Shown here: in pieces, positions 53,517 to 61,927 of the stretch
How the letters are laid out: the number at the start of each line of letters is the position of its first letter
How positions within the stretch are numbered: the first letter of the stretch is position 1
Assembly (NCBI RefSeq): GCF_030161375.1
Contig: NZ_BSSQ01000014.1
Coordinates: 281,095-345,094 of the forward strand
Origin: Paenibacillus glycanilyticus
GTDB taxonomy: Bacteria; Bacillota; Bacilli; Paenibacillales; Paenibacillaceae
Length of the DNA: 64,000 nt
Direction of reading: 5' to 3'
Position numbers and translations under genes: made by a program
Notes under the pieces: model-generated
Told to the model about the DNA's origin: nothing
The model's database searches: none
What the model saw: only the letters and a program-made list of their open reading frames with translations

Positions 53517-54420
53517 TTCCTTGCTTATCTTCCAGCTCTTTAAAGTATCGGATCAGGAAGCTATGAAATACTTTGGCCACTAGCGGCATCTTTTCGTTGG
53601 ACCGGTGAATGATGCCGATATTCCTCGTTACCTTTGGCGACCGGATGCGCACCTTGGCGGTTTGCAATACCCCTGCATGATACAACGCCATTTCAGGCAG
53701 CAAACTTACCCCCATGCCGGCTGCAACCAATCCGCGGATCGTCTCCGTCTCTTCCCCTTCAAAACCGATCTTAGGGGTAAATCCGGCTTCCTCGCAAGCT
53801 TCGTATACGATTGGCCGAAGCGAGTACCCTTCACCAAACATAACAAAGGTATCGTCCTTCAGCTGGCTAAGCTCAATCTCCTGCTCCCCGGCAAGCTGAT
53901 GGGTAGTAGGCAGTATCGCAAACAATTCCTCCGTTAGCAGAACTTCGCCGCAAACCTGCTCATGCTCATCGGGAAACGGCGAGATAAAGGCCAGATCGAT
54001 TTCTCCCTTTACCATATCGCGAATCAAGGAAGGATACATCCCCTGACGGAATCGAAACTGGACATTAGGATGCAGCTTGCGAAAAGATGCCACTACCTGC
54101 GGAACTACGGTTACGCCTAAACTATGCGGGAAGCCTAGCCGAATCTCCCCTTTTTCCGGGTCCATAAACTCGTGGATTTCCACGACTGCCTTCTCCAGGT
54201 CCTCGAGAATGACCTCCGCGCGTTTAAGAAACAGCTGCCCAACCGGAGTCAGCTGCAAATTACGCCCCTTCTGCAGAAACAGCTTAACCCCCAGCTCTTC
54301 TTCAAGCTGATGAATTTGCCGACTGACTGCAGACTGCGCAACATGCAGCTCTTCTGCCGCTTGCGTCACATGTTCTTTTTTGGCAACCTTCACAAAATAA
54401 TAAAGCTGACGTAGTTCCAT
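53494..54420 (-). CDS. GltC-like LysR-family regulator
   Basis: 308-aa LysR protein. HTH MELRQLYYFVKVAKKEHVTQAAEELHVAQSAVSRQIHQLEEELGV and effector domain with IRLGFPHSLGVTVVPQV and EETETIRGLVAAGMGVSLLPE, all very close to Bacillus GltC, activator of glutamate synthase. No gltAB is adjacent, so it could instead be one of the paralogous GltC/CzcR regulators. Start ATG at 54420 after ATAGGAG. The rhomboid gene lies upstream on the same strand. Confidence 0.87.
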   Translation of the reverse strand: MELRQLYYFVKVAKKEHVTQAAEELHVAQSAVSRQIHQLEEELGVKLFLQKGRNLQLTPVGQLFLKRAEVILEDLEKAVVEIHEFMDPEKGEIRLGFPHSLGVTVVPQVVASFRKLHPNVQFRFRQGMYPSLIRDMVKGEIDLAFISPFPDEHEQVCGEVLLTEELFAILPTTHQLAGEQEIELSQLKDDTFVMFGEGYSLRPIVYEACEEAGFTPKIGFEGEETETIRGLVAAGMGVSLLPEMALYHAGVLQTAKVRIRSPKVTRNIGIIHRSNEKMPLVAKVFHSFLIRYFKELEDKQGNKETVSP

Positions 54421-54452
54421 AATGTCTCCTATCTCTCCCGTACATCCTGATT

Positions 54453-55094
54453 CTAATTCATGCGCCTTCTCTTCGTCATGGCGCGGTCCAGTAAGCCGTA
54501 TAGCACAAATCCCGCAAGTCCGCCGCCTACATGCCCCCACAGATCGATCGAAGGGATTAGGATCGAATAAACGACGCCAAATCCTAATATCGTATATACC
54601 GTTTTGCGCGAGGCTTCATCCAGCCACGCCTTGCGGAACAAAGAAATAAACAAAAACGCTCCATACACGCCGTAAATAGCTCCCGATGCTCCTACCGCTA
54701 AATGCGGCTCGTTCTGGATATAGCTCGAAATCAAGGAGCTAAGCAGATTGCCCAGGATGCCGCATAGAAGGTAAAACAAAGCGTATTTCAGCGACTTCAG
54801 CAATCGCTCAAGGGGCGGAGCAAACACCAGTAAGGAAAACATATTAAATAGCAGATGCTGAATACCCGAATGCATAAAGATGGAAGTAACGTACCGCCAT
54901 GGTTCTTGCAGACCTAGCGGGTCACCTGCCGGATAACTTATAAATGCTCCATAATCAATTACATGGCCTGCATCATTGGTATTCCCCGTCATGGCAACTA
55001 CGATGAAATAAATCAGGTTAAGCGCAATGAGAACGGAAGTAACCGGATATGCCCGTAAATATCCGCGAAAGCTTTCATATCTTAAAAAAATCAT
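54453..55094 (-). CDS. Rhomboid-family intramembrane serine protease
   Basis: 213-aa membrane protease with six helices. Catalytic Ser in GASGAIYGVYGA (about residue 136) and His in DLWGHVGGGLAGF (about residue 187); oxyanion Asn/His region HSGIQHLLFNMFSLLVF. Cleaves transmembrane substrates. Start ATG at 55094 (GGGGAGATTCGTA). The DLWGHVGG context is the usual Paenibacillus/Bacillus GlpG-like form. Confidence 0.92.
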   Translation of the reverse strand: MIFLRYESFRGYLRAYPVTSVLIALNLIYFIVVAMTGNTNDAGHVIDYGAFISYPAGDPLGLQEPWRYVTSIFMHSGIQHLLFNMFSLLVFAPPLERLLKSLKYALFYLLCGILGNLLSSLISSYIQNEPHLAVGASGAIYGVYGAFLFISLFRKAWLDEASRKTVYTILGFGVVYSILIPSIDLWGHVGGGLAGFVLYGLLDRAMTKRRRMN

Positions 55095-55193
55095 TACGAA
55101 TCTCCCCTTCCAACCATTGGACAACGCCGTTTCACAAAGCTTATAATATAACCTGTTACAAACCTTAAACGTGAGAAGGAGGACATATCCATT

Positions 55194-55712
55194 ATGTCAC
55201 AAGAGCGTACTGGCGTTGCCGCATTCAAAGGCAATCCTATTACATTAATCGGTCCAGAAATCAAAGTTGGAGATCAAGCTCCGGATTTCACAATCAACAA
55301 ATCCCTGGTTGACCATGTATCCTTGAAAGATTTCGCTGGCAAAGTAAAGCTGATCAGCGTTGTTCCTTCCATTGATACTGGCGTATGCGACGCGCAAACT
55401 CGCCGTTTCAACGAAGAAGCCGCTTCCCTTGGCGACAACGTTGTTGTGCTGACAGTTAGCGTTGATACTCCGTTCGCGCAATCCCGCTGGTGCGGCGCTG
55501 CAGGCGTTGACAAAGTAGTTATGCTGTCTGATTTCAAATCGCATGACTTCGGTCAAGCTTACGGCGTCTACATAAAAGAATTTGGCCTTGATATGCGCGC
55601 CATCTTCGTCATCGATGCGAACGATAAAGTACAATACGTAGAATATCTGTCCGAAATGACTGAACATCCAAATTACGAGCAAGCCATCAACGCGGCTAAA
55701 GCGCTCGTATAA
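55194..55712 (+). CDS. tpx: Thiol peroxidase Tpx
   Basis: 172-aa atypical 2-Cys peroxiredoxin reducing hydroperoxides with thioredoxin. Peroxidatic Cys in VVPSIDTGVCDAQT (about residue 65), resolving Cys in QSRWCGAAGV. Typical length. Strong GAAGGAGGACATATCCATT site. Monocistronic with its own terminator. Confidence 0.95.
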   Translation: MSQERTGVAAFKGNPITLIGPEIKVGDQAPDFTINKSLVDHVSLKDFAGKVKLISVVPSIDTGVCDAQTRRFNEEAASLGDNVVVLTVSVDTPFAQSRWCGAAGVDKVVMLSDFKSHDFGQAYGVYIKEFGLDMRAIFVIDANDKVQYVEYLSEMTEHPNYEQAINAAKALV

Positions 55713-55728
55713 TCATTTACGCGTAAAT

Positions 55729-55765
55729 AAAGCGAGTGAAGGCATACCTTCCTCGCTTTTTTATT
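55729..55765 (+). terminator. Terminator after tpx
   Basis: Arms AAAGCGAGTGAAGG and CCTTCCTCGCTTT (one mismatch) with a short loop, followed by TTTTATTTTG. Confidence 0.9.
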
Positions 55766-55784
55766 TTGTATGCGGTTCTTTTTC

Positions 55785-56168
55785 TTAAGCTTTAAACGCA
55801 GCAAGCTTCTTGTCCAATGTCCGGTAAATATCAAGAATGACACGGTAATTGGAACCAAGATCACCTAGCGAGCCTTTGGAAGCGGAATAAATATCAACCG
55901 CCGAAGTAACAGGATTTACACTGATCACGGTTACGGTAATATCCATGGTGCGTCCGGTCATCGTACGTTTCTCCAGGACAATCTCCCCAACTGACTTCAC
56001 TTCGTGCAGAAGCTTGTATCCCTGCATTTTCTTCAGGGTAGACACAACTTCCTCCCAAGCCTTTTCTTTCGAAAGCTTGTAAACATGTGATTTGAGCAGT
56101 GGGTCTTTAGCTTTATCGCCCGTCGCTTCGTGACTGCGAAGCAGTCCGATTAGAGTGCGCTTCAACAA
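55785..56168 (-). CDS. DUF1499 family protein
   Basis: 127-aa soluble protein. The C-terminal block VDIYSASKGSLGDLGSNYRVILDI matches the DUF1499 signature (RSaSRvG-sDlG-N-R-I type), with a helix-strand VVSTLKKMQGYKLLHEVKSV before it. Function unknown. Starts at TTG 56168 behind GGGGGAGATCATCG. Single gene. Confidence 0.75.
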   Translation of the reverse strand: MLKRTLIGLLRSHEATGDKAKDPLLKSHVYKLSKEKAWEEVVSTLKKMQGYKLLHEVKSVGEIVLEKRTMTGRTMDITVTVISVNPVTSAVDIYSASKGSLGDLGSNYRVILDIYRTLDKKLAAFKA

Positions 56169-56563
56169 CGATGATCTCCCCCTCTAGCATCTATGTACGT
56201 ATACATCAAAATAATTGTAGCATGTTTGTACTCATGAAAAAAGACCATAAAGGGTATCTACACAAAAGCAGCCCCTTAATCATCAATAAAATGATGACCA
56301 AGGAACTGCCGGTCGCTATAATGGCAAGAAAAAAACCCGCGAATGCCGTCCGACTTACATGCTTCTGAACCCGCTCTCGCAGGTGGGTGTCCGCAGAAAC
56401 GTTTTTGAGATCCCCTTTAGAGGGCCTGTCAGCCGCGCTTCAATGTTGGTCTCCCTAGAAACAGCCATTGGTTCAAAACAACGAAAAGCCGAAACGAACA
56501 TCGCAGGATGTATTGCTATTATAGACGTAAATCCGACAAAAGTAAACTTGTGTCTGCTGCTAT
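56169..56563. other. 395-bp stretch without a confident gene
   Basis: Holds the promoter region of the DUF1499 gene and, on the minus strand from 56439 to 56206, a 77-codon open frame lacking any ATG, GTG or TTG before a strong hydrophobic segment (FAGFFLAIIATGSSLVIILL). The segment has a basic N-terminal flank (RERVQKHVSRTAF) and looks protein-like; it may be a gene with an unusual start or a decayed fragment. No terminator or RNA motif recognised. Confidence 0.4.
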
Positions 56564-57343
56564 TTACTGGTTCCGGTCTCTCTCCGAGTCCGCGAGATCA
56601 GCAAGTTCATTTTCCTCTGCTTCTGCTGCTTTCTGTTTCTCCATTTGATCTTGAAGCTTACGGTAGATCAGGTGGAAATTCCAGAAGGACAGGTAAGCAA
56701 TCACGCTGCCCATGAAGAAAGGAATAAGGAACGTATATTGCGTGCTGAAATACATTACCGCCGCGGCCATAATGGCTGTCGAGAAGGAGCGGATCGGACG
56801 TCCAATTGTAATAAGGACCGCATTTTTGAGCAATTGAAACGTTTTCATATGATAGTGCACTAGCATAGAGAAGAAGTTAAATAAGGACACCACTAACAGA
56901 AGGCAAATCGCCAGGTACAGATAGGAGAACAAATTGAATTGATCCTTGTACACCACAAAATCAATGACCATGATTCCAAGAATAAGCGAATAGAAAATAC
57001 CGCCGATCATACTTTGTAAATAATTCTCTTTGTATCCGCGGAAAAACGTCTTGAACATCGGAACATCCACTTCGCCCATTACCCATTTGCGTGCAATCGT
57101 GAACATAGCTGCCGTAGCCGGGAACAACGTGAATGGGGCGATAACTGCCATCATAATCAATGTCGCGTATACCTGACTCGTAACCGCAGAATCAGAAGTA
57201 TCCGCAGGCGCAGCTAGAAGCCCGCTCCAAGCGATAAATACAAACGGAATCGAACATACCAGCCATAAGATGTTAATGACCGCCAGACGCATTATCCATT
57301 CGGAAATCCGGTACAAACCGCCAACAAGGCCTTTTGGTTCCAT
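56564..57343 (-). CDS. YesL-like DUF624 membrane protein
   Basis: 259-aa protein of five or six hydrophobic segments. DUF624/YesL family features: LYRISEWIMRLAVINILWLVCSIP at the N-terminus and PATAAMFTIARKWVMGEVDVPMFKTFFRGYKENYLQS. YesL-type genes usually sit in polysaccharide-degradation operons with ABC sugar transporters; here none adjoins. The C-terminus is highly charged. Start ATG at 57343 (AGGGGCG six bases upstream). Confidence 0.85.
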   Translation of the reverse strand: MEPKGLVGGLYRISEWIMRLAVINILWLVCSIPFVFIAWSGLLAAPADTSDSAVTSQVYATLIMMAVIAPFTLFPATAAMFTIARKWVMGEVDVPMFKTFFRGYKENYLQSMIGGIFYSLILGIMVIDFVVYKDQFNLFSYLYLAICLLLVVSLFNFFSMLVHYHMKTFQLLKNAVLITIGRPIRSFSTAIMAAAVMYFSTQYTFLIPFFMGSVIAYLSFWNFHLIYRKLQDQMEKQKAAEAEENELADLADSERDRNQ

Positions 57344-57452
57344 TTGAATCGCCCCTACCTTCATAGAATAAGTTGTGTATGAAAAACCCTCTATCGAAGC
57401 CACTTGAAGTAGTGCGACCGCGTGTAGAAGTAGGTTTTCTCTTAAGCGGATT

Positions 57453-57499
57453 AAAAAAAGGGAAAGCCCGGATGCCCGCTAGGCATCACGGACTTCCCC
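57453..57499 (-). terminator. Terminator after cshA
   Basis: On the minus strand an 18-base imperfect stem (57482-57499 with 57460-57477) closed by a TAGC-type loop is followed by seven T residues. Confidence 0.9.
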
Positions 57500-57512
57500 T
57501 GATCTAGATAAC

Positions 57513-59129
57513 TTAGTTGTTTGCGAAGTCTTCAGACGAATATTTCGGACGACGGGACTCGCTGCTGCTGCTGCTACGGCCTTCACCGCTGCGTCCGCGT
57601 CCGCCACCACCGTTATTGTCACGGTTGCGGCCTTCGTAGCCACCACGGGATCCACCGCCGCTGCCACCTTGACCGCCGCTGCTGCGTCTGTCGTCACGGC
57701 CGCGGTATCCACCGCCGCCGCCTTGACCGCCGCCACGGTTGCCGCCGCCAAACGATCCGCCAGAATAACGGCGACCGTTCGAACGAATGTCCGGCTTGCG
57801 TTTCTTAGCGCGAAGCGGTTCTTCCGGCGTCAGTTCAACGTTAACGTCTTTCTTCTCGCCAGTAAGCAATTTGAGGGCAGCTGCCATCAAATGCACGGAA
57901 TCGTATTGCTCCAGCAATTGGATAGCGATGCCTTTGTACTCCGTGAAGTCTTCGTTCTGCACAACTTCGAGCACACGCTCAGCCGTCAGGCGTTGTTTGC
58001 CTTCAATTGCTTCCGCCAGGCTTGGCAAAGGCTTCTTGCTGATGCGTTGACGCGTAACTTTCTCAATGAAGTGAAGGTGATCCACTTCGCGAGGCGTAAC
58101 GAACGAGTAAGCGGAGCCTTCTTTACCCGCACGGCCGGTACGGCCGATCCGGTGAACATAGCTCTCAGGGTCTTGCGGAAGGTCAAAGTTAATAACGTGA
58201 GTTACACCCGATACGTCGAGACCACGTGCCGCTACGTCTGTTGCCACGAGAACATCGATGCTGCCGTCGCGGAATTTGCGCATAACGTTATCGCGCTGGT
58301 TCTGGGACAGGTCACCGTGAAGGCCGTCAGCCGAATATCCGCGTTTTTGCAAACCTTCGCTGAGCTCATCAACACGACGTTTCGTACGACCGAAAATAAT
58401 GGCGAGTTCAGGCGATTCCATATCGAGCAAGCGAGCTAGCGCTTCGAATTTCTGGCGCTCATGCACTTCGAAATAATTTTGTTGAATCGTTGGTGCCGTA
58501 ACTTGTTTCGAAATAACCGCTACATGCTCCGGATTTTTCAAGAATTGCTGAGCCAGCTTCTGAATGTTCGGAGGCATTGTTGCCGAGAACAAGAGGGTTT
58601 GGCGCTCTTCAGGTACTTGCTTCAGGATGGATTGGATATCCTCCATGAAGCCCATGTCCAGCATTTCATCCGCTTCGTCTAGGACAACGGTCTGTACGTC
58701 TTCAAGTTTAATCGTCTTGCGGTTAATATGGTCGAGCAAACGGCCCGGTGTACCGATAATAATTTGCGGCTTCTTCTTCAGAGCGCGAATCTGGCGACCG
58801 ATTTCTTGTCCGCCATAGATCGGCAATGAACGAAGACCTTTGTATTTAGTCAGCTTCCCGATCTCGTCTGCTACTTGGATAGCAAGCTCACGGGTTGGCG
58901 TCATAATCAATGCAACGATACGTTCTTCGTTGACCGGAATCTTGTTAATAAGCGGGATTCCGAATGCAGCCGTTTTGCCTGTACCCGTCTGTGCTTGACC
59001 AATCATATCGCTCCCTGCCATTGCAATTGGGATCGATTTGTCCTGGATTGGGGTAGATTCCTCAAATCCAAGCTCCGTAATTGCCTGCAACACTTTCGGT
59101 TCCAGGCCAAATTCAGCAAATGTTTTCAA
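57513..59129 (-). CDS. cshA: DEAD-box RNA helicase CshA
   Basis: 538-aa helicase. Q motif [53 protein letters not shown] CshA-type C-terminal region (about residues 370-450) precedes a Gly/Arg/Ser-rich tail of about 90 residues ([25 protein letters not shown]). CshA acts with RNase Y and enolase in the degradosome and in ribosome assembly. TTG start at 59129; AAGGAG lies 12 bases upstream, so initiation may be weak. Confidence 0.93.
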   Translation of the reverse strand: MKTFAEFGLEPKVLQAITELGFEESTPIQDKSIPIAMAGSDMIGQAQTGTGKTAAFGIPLINKIPVNEERIVALIMTPTRELAIQVADEIGKLTKYKGLRSLPIYGGQEIGRQIRALKKKPQIIIGTPGRLLDHINRKTIKLEDVQTVVLDEADEMLDMGFMEDIQSILKQVPEERQTLLFSATMPPNIQKLAQQFLKNPEHVAVISKQVTAPTIQQNYFEVHERQKFEALARLLDMESPELAIIFGRTKRRVDELSEGLQKRGYSADGLHGDLSQNQRDNVMRKFRDGSIDVLVATDVAARGLDVSGVTHVINFDLPQDPESYVHRIGRTGRAGKEGSAYSFVTPREVDHLHFIEKVTRQRISKKPLPSLAEAIEGKQRLTAERVLEVVQNEDFTEYKGIAIQLLEQYDSVHLMAAALKLLTGEKKDVNVELTPEEPLRAKKRKPDIRSNGRRYSGGSFGGGNRGGGQGGGGGYRGRDDRRSSGGQGGSGGGSRGGYEGRNRDNNGGGGRGRSGEGRSSSSSESRRPKYSSEDFANN

Positions 59130-59287
59130 ACTTTTCTCATACTCCTTTTATCTGCAGCCTACTAAAAAATATCCAAATCATTATAGCACATAAAGACTTA
59201 CGAATACCAGCAATGGACAAAAAGCCATACTACCATAGATTAACAACCGCTGATTTTTAGCGAATTCAATCATGGAGCTAACCAATA

Positions 59288-60127
59288 ATGAACATATGGA
59301 CTTTCAAGCCTGCCGTCGCCGCAGCCGTCATGACGATAGGCTCATTGCTAATTGCCGGCGCATTTAATCTTTTCCTTATTCCCCATCAATTACTTAGCGG
59401 CGGCCTCTCGGGCGTTGCAATGATGATCGGCTATATTACGGGTGGAAATATCGGCTTGCTGTATTTAGTGCTTAATGTTCCGGTGTTGATATGGGGCTGG
59501 TTCATCGTGGGACGCCGTTTCATTATCTGGAGCATCTACACCGTTCTAGCGTCAACCTTATTTCTTCAACTCATTCCTGTCACCGCGATTGCGCAAGACG
59601 TAGTGCTTGGCTCTGTCTTCGGCGGCATCATTCTCGGGATCGGCACGGGCATGACACTCCGGTTCGGCGGATCCTCCGGCGGCTTTGATATTATTGCATC
59701 CATTATTACGCGCAAACGGGATTTACCGGTGGGCTCCATTATTTTCACGCTCAACGGACTGGTCATCGCGGCCCTCGTGTTATTTACGAAGGACTGGAAC
59801 CTGGCGCTCTACTCGCTTGTATCCATCTTCACGGCCGGCAAAGTGGTCGACATTATCCATGTCCGCCATATAAAAGTAACGGCCTTTATTATTACGACAA
59901 AGACCGAAGAGATTTTGGCGAAGCTGCTTAGCCATCCGCGCGGCATTACCATCATCAAAACAAGAGGCGCTTATACTTCAGCGGAGAAAGATATGCTTAT
60001 GACCGTAAGGACTCGTTATGAGCTTGCGGAGCTCCGGAAGACGATTGCGTCGATCGACCCTAAAGCATTCGTAAACATTGTTGAAACTGTGGGCGTGATC
60101 GGCGACTTTAGGCGACCGAAGGATTAG
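59288..60127 (+). CDS. YitT-family membrane protein with DUF2179 domain
   Basis: 279-aa protein. Five hydrophobic segments (YitT_membrane domain, LLSGGLSGVAMMIGYITGGN, RFGGSSGGFDIIASIITRKRDLPVG) then a cytoplasmic DUF2179 domain (RGITIIKTRGAYTSAEKDMLMTVRTRYEL) near residues 205-275, which resembles a small ligand-binding fold. Function not established. Spacing to the upstream site GGAGC is about nine bases. Confidence 0.92.
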   Translation: MNIWTFKPAVAAAVMTIGSLLIAGAFNLFLIPHQLLSGGLSGVAMMIGYITGGNIGLLYLVLNVPVLIWGWFIVGRRFIIWSIYTVLASTLFLQLIPVTAIAQDVVLGSVFGGIILGIGTGMTLRFGGSSGGFDIIASIITRKRDLPVGSIIFTLNGLVIAALVLFTKDWNLALYSLVSIFTAGKVVDIIHVRHIKVTAFIITTKTEEILAKLLSHPRGITIIKTRGAYTSAEKDMLMTVRTRYELAELRKTIASIDPKAFVNIVETVGVIGDFRRPKD

Positions 60128-60269
60128 TCCAAGTATAATAGACAAACATGGAATCATATACATATCCCTATGTTTTTACAATTGATCCTGTTATAATGTG
60201 GTTATCCCGTAAGTTTAGTTTCTTGCCATATGATTTGCCCTGAACCTATGATGAAAGGGTGATGCTCAG

Positions 60270-60464
60270 GTGGATATGGAAACAGTCACATTGTCACAGA
60301 TTGTGGAAAAGCTGGTGCCCGAGCTAAGTTCTTTCCTTACGAAGCGCGAGCTTGCGATCAACATCGTGCTGCGGGACGGATTAGCTGTTCTGGAACCGGA
60401 AGATGCAAGGGAAATTGTACATCACAGCATTTGCGAGCATCAAATAGAAGCTTTGCTGCAATGA
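60270..60464 (+). CDS. Unrecognised 64-aa acidic protein
   Basis: 64 aa, mostly helical and acidic: MDMETVTLSQIVEKLVPELS, KRELAINIVLRDGLAVLEPEDAREIVHHSICEHQIEALLQ. GTG start with AAAGGGTGA seven bases before it; ATG two codons in is an alternative. No membrane or secretion signal. Family not recognised. Short monocistronic unit with a good terminator. Confidence 0.65.
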   Translation: MDMETVTLSQIVEKLVPELSSFLTKRELAINIVLRDGLAVLEPEDAREIVHHSICEHQIEALLQ

Positions 60465-60492
60465 CAAATCGGGTGTTTGAATAGAACTGTTT

Positions 60493-60523
60493 AGCCTGTC
60501 GGCCTTGAGCCGGCAGGCTTTTT
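60493..60523 (+). terminator. Terminator after the 64-aa gene
   Basis: Arms AGCCTGTCGGC and GCCGGCAGGCT (one mismatch) then TTTTTGTTTG. Confidence 0.92.
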
Positions 60524-60637
60524 GTTTGTGTCAACAATTGGTTGCTTAGAAAGTCCCTTCTCCGAAAAAAATAATGCCACGAATCCTTCTTCTGCATTAT
60601 AATTTGGATGAAAACGCTAACGGGGAGAGGGCATAAT

Positions 60638-61828
60638 ATGGACATTATCTTTTCGACGCTGCTGCTGTTGTACCACCTCATTACGGGAACCGGAGAAGAC
60701 AATGTCGCCGCCAAGCAGCTATCTGCCTCGCTCTTTAACGCGGCTGCAGGCAAAACGATCATTCAGGTCGAGCCTGCCGCAACAACTACAACCACGCCAG
60801 AAGCCGTAGACAACGGCCTAAAGACGGATCCGCAGCCGGACGCCCCAGCAGTCAAAGGCGTATACGTAACGGCACACAGCGCCGGTGGGTCGCGTTTAAA
60901 CACGTTGCTGCATCTTATGGATGACACGGAGCTTAACAGTATGGTCATTGACATTAAAGATGACAATGGATACATAACTTATCCGACGCAGACGCCGGAG
61001 CTGTTGACATTGGGAACAACCCAGAAATACATTGCCAATATCCAGTCATTGATGGCCAAACTTAAAGACCATAACGTATATCCAATCGCAAGAATTGTGG
61101 TGTTCAAGGATACCGTGTTAGCCAAAAAGCATCCCGAGTACTCTTACCGCCATTCCGATGGTTCACTCTGGGCCAACGGCAATGGAGACAGCTTTGTTAA
61201 TCCCTATATGCCGGAGGTATGGGATTACAATGTGGCGATTGCTAAAGAAGCCGTTAAATTAGGCTTTAAAGAAATTCAATTCGATTATGTGCGCTTCCCT
61301 GAAGGCTTCGAGAAAAAAGCCGATTCCTTAACCTTTGCCAAGACGGACCAAAGCCGCGTAGATGCCGTTGCCGGCTTCGTGAAATACGCCAGAGAGCAAC
61401 TTGAGCCGCTAGGCGTCCGGGTATCCGTCGATATATTCGGGTATGCCGCATCCGTGCCTGCAGCGGAAGGGATTGGACAGGATTTTGCCAAAATTTCGAG
61501 CGATGTTCATGTCATCTCCCCTATGATCTATCCAAGCCATTACTCGACCGGCTGGTTCGATCAGCAGGATCCGGATAAAAATCCTTACGCGACGATTGCC
61601 GGGGCCATGAAGGACACGCACAAGAAACTCGACCCGATTGGCGACGAGAAGCCGATTATCCGTCCTTGGATTCAAGATTTCACCGCAAGCTGGCTGGGCA
61701 AAGGACATTACATCAAATACGGGGCAACCGAAGTGCAAGCTCAAATCAAAGCGCTGCATGACGCCGGAGTGGACGAATACCTGCTGTGGAACGCAAGCAA
61801 CCGCTATTCGGAAGGCGTGAAATACTGA
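60638..61828 (+). CDS. Putative glycoside hydrolase (DUF4015)
   Basis: 396-aa secreted or anchored protein. A short hydrophobic N-terminus (MDIIFSTLLLLYHLITG) precedes a TTTTTP-type linker. The DUF4015 TIM-barrel core follows: VKGVYVTAHSAGG, NSMVIDIKDDNGYITYP, KEIQFDYVRFPEGF (likely active-site Asp region), DISSDVHVISPMIYPSHYS-like block, and YLLWNASNRYSEG. Members are predicted polysaccharide hydrolases; substrate unknown. The start at 60638 is preferred over 60608, which lies beside a TATAAT. Confidence 0.82.
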   Translation: MDIIFSTLLLLYHLITGTGEDNVAAKQLSASLFNAAAGKTIIQVEPAATTTTTPEAVDNGLKTDPQPDAPAVKGVYVTAHSAGGSRLNTLLHLMDDTELNSMVIDIKDDNGYITYPTQTPELLTLGTTQKYIANIQSLMAKLKDHNVYPIARIVVFKDTVLAKKHPEYSYRHSDGSLWANGNGDSFVNPYMPEVWDYNVAIAKEAVKLGFKEIQFDYVRFPEGFEKKADSLTFAKTDQSRVDAVAGFVKYAREQLEPLGVRVSVDIFGYAASVPAAEGIGQDFAKISSDVHVISPMIYPSHYSTGWFDQQDPDKNPYATIAGAMKDTHKKLDPIGDEKPIIRPWIQDFTASWLGKGHYIKYGATEVQAQIKALHDAGVDEYLLWNASNRYSEGVKY

Positions 61829-61877
61829 AGCGCAAAAGTCATGCCAAGCTCGAAATAACCTCCGCTCCCCCAACCTT

Positions 61878-61921
61878 AAAAAGGCTTCTTCGACCGTTAC
61901 GGGTCGAAGAAGCCTTTTTTC
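61878..61921. terminator. Bidirectional terminator
   Basis: Seventeen-base perfect arms from AAAAGGCTTCTTCGACC to GGTCGAAGAAGCCTTTT with T-runs on both sides, between the DUF4015 gene and the convergent RND gene. Confidence 0.95.
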
Positions 61922-61927
61922 AATCAT

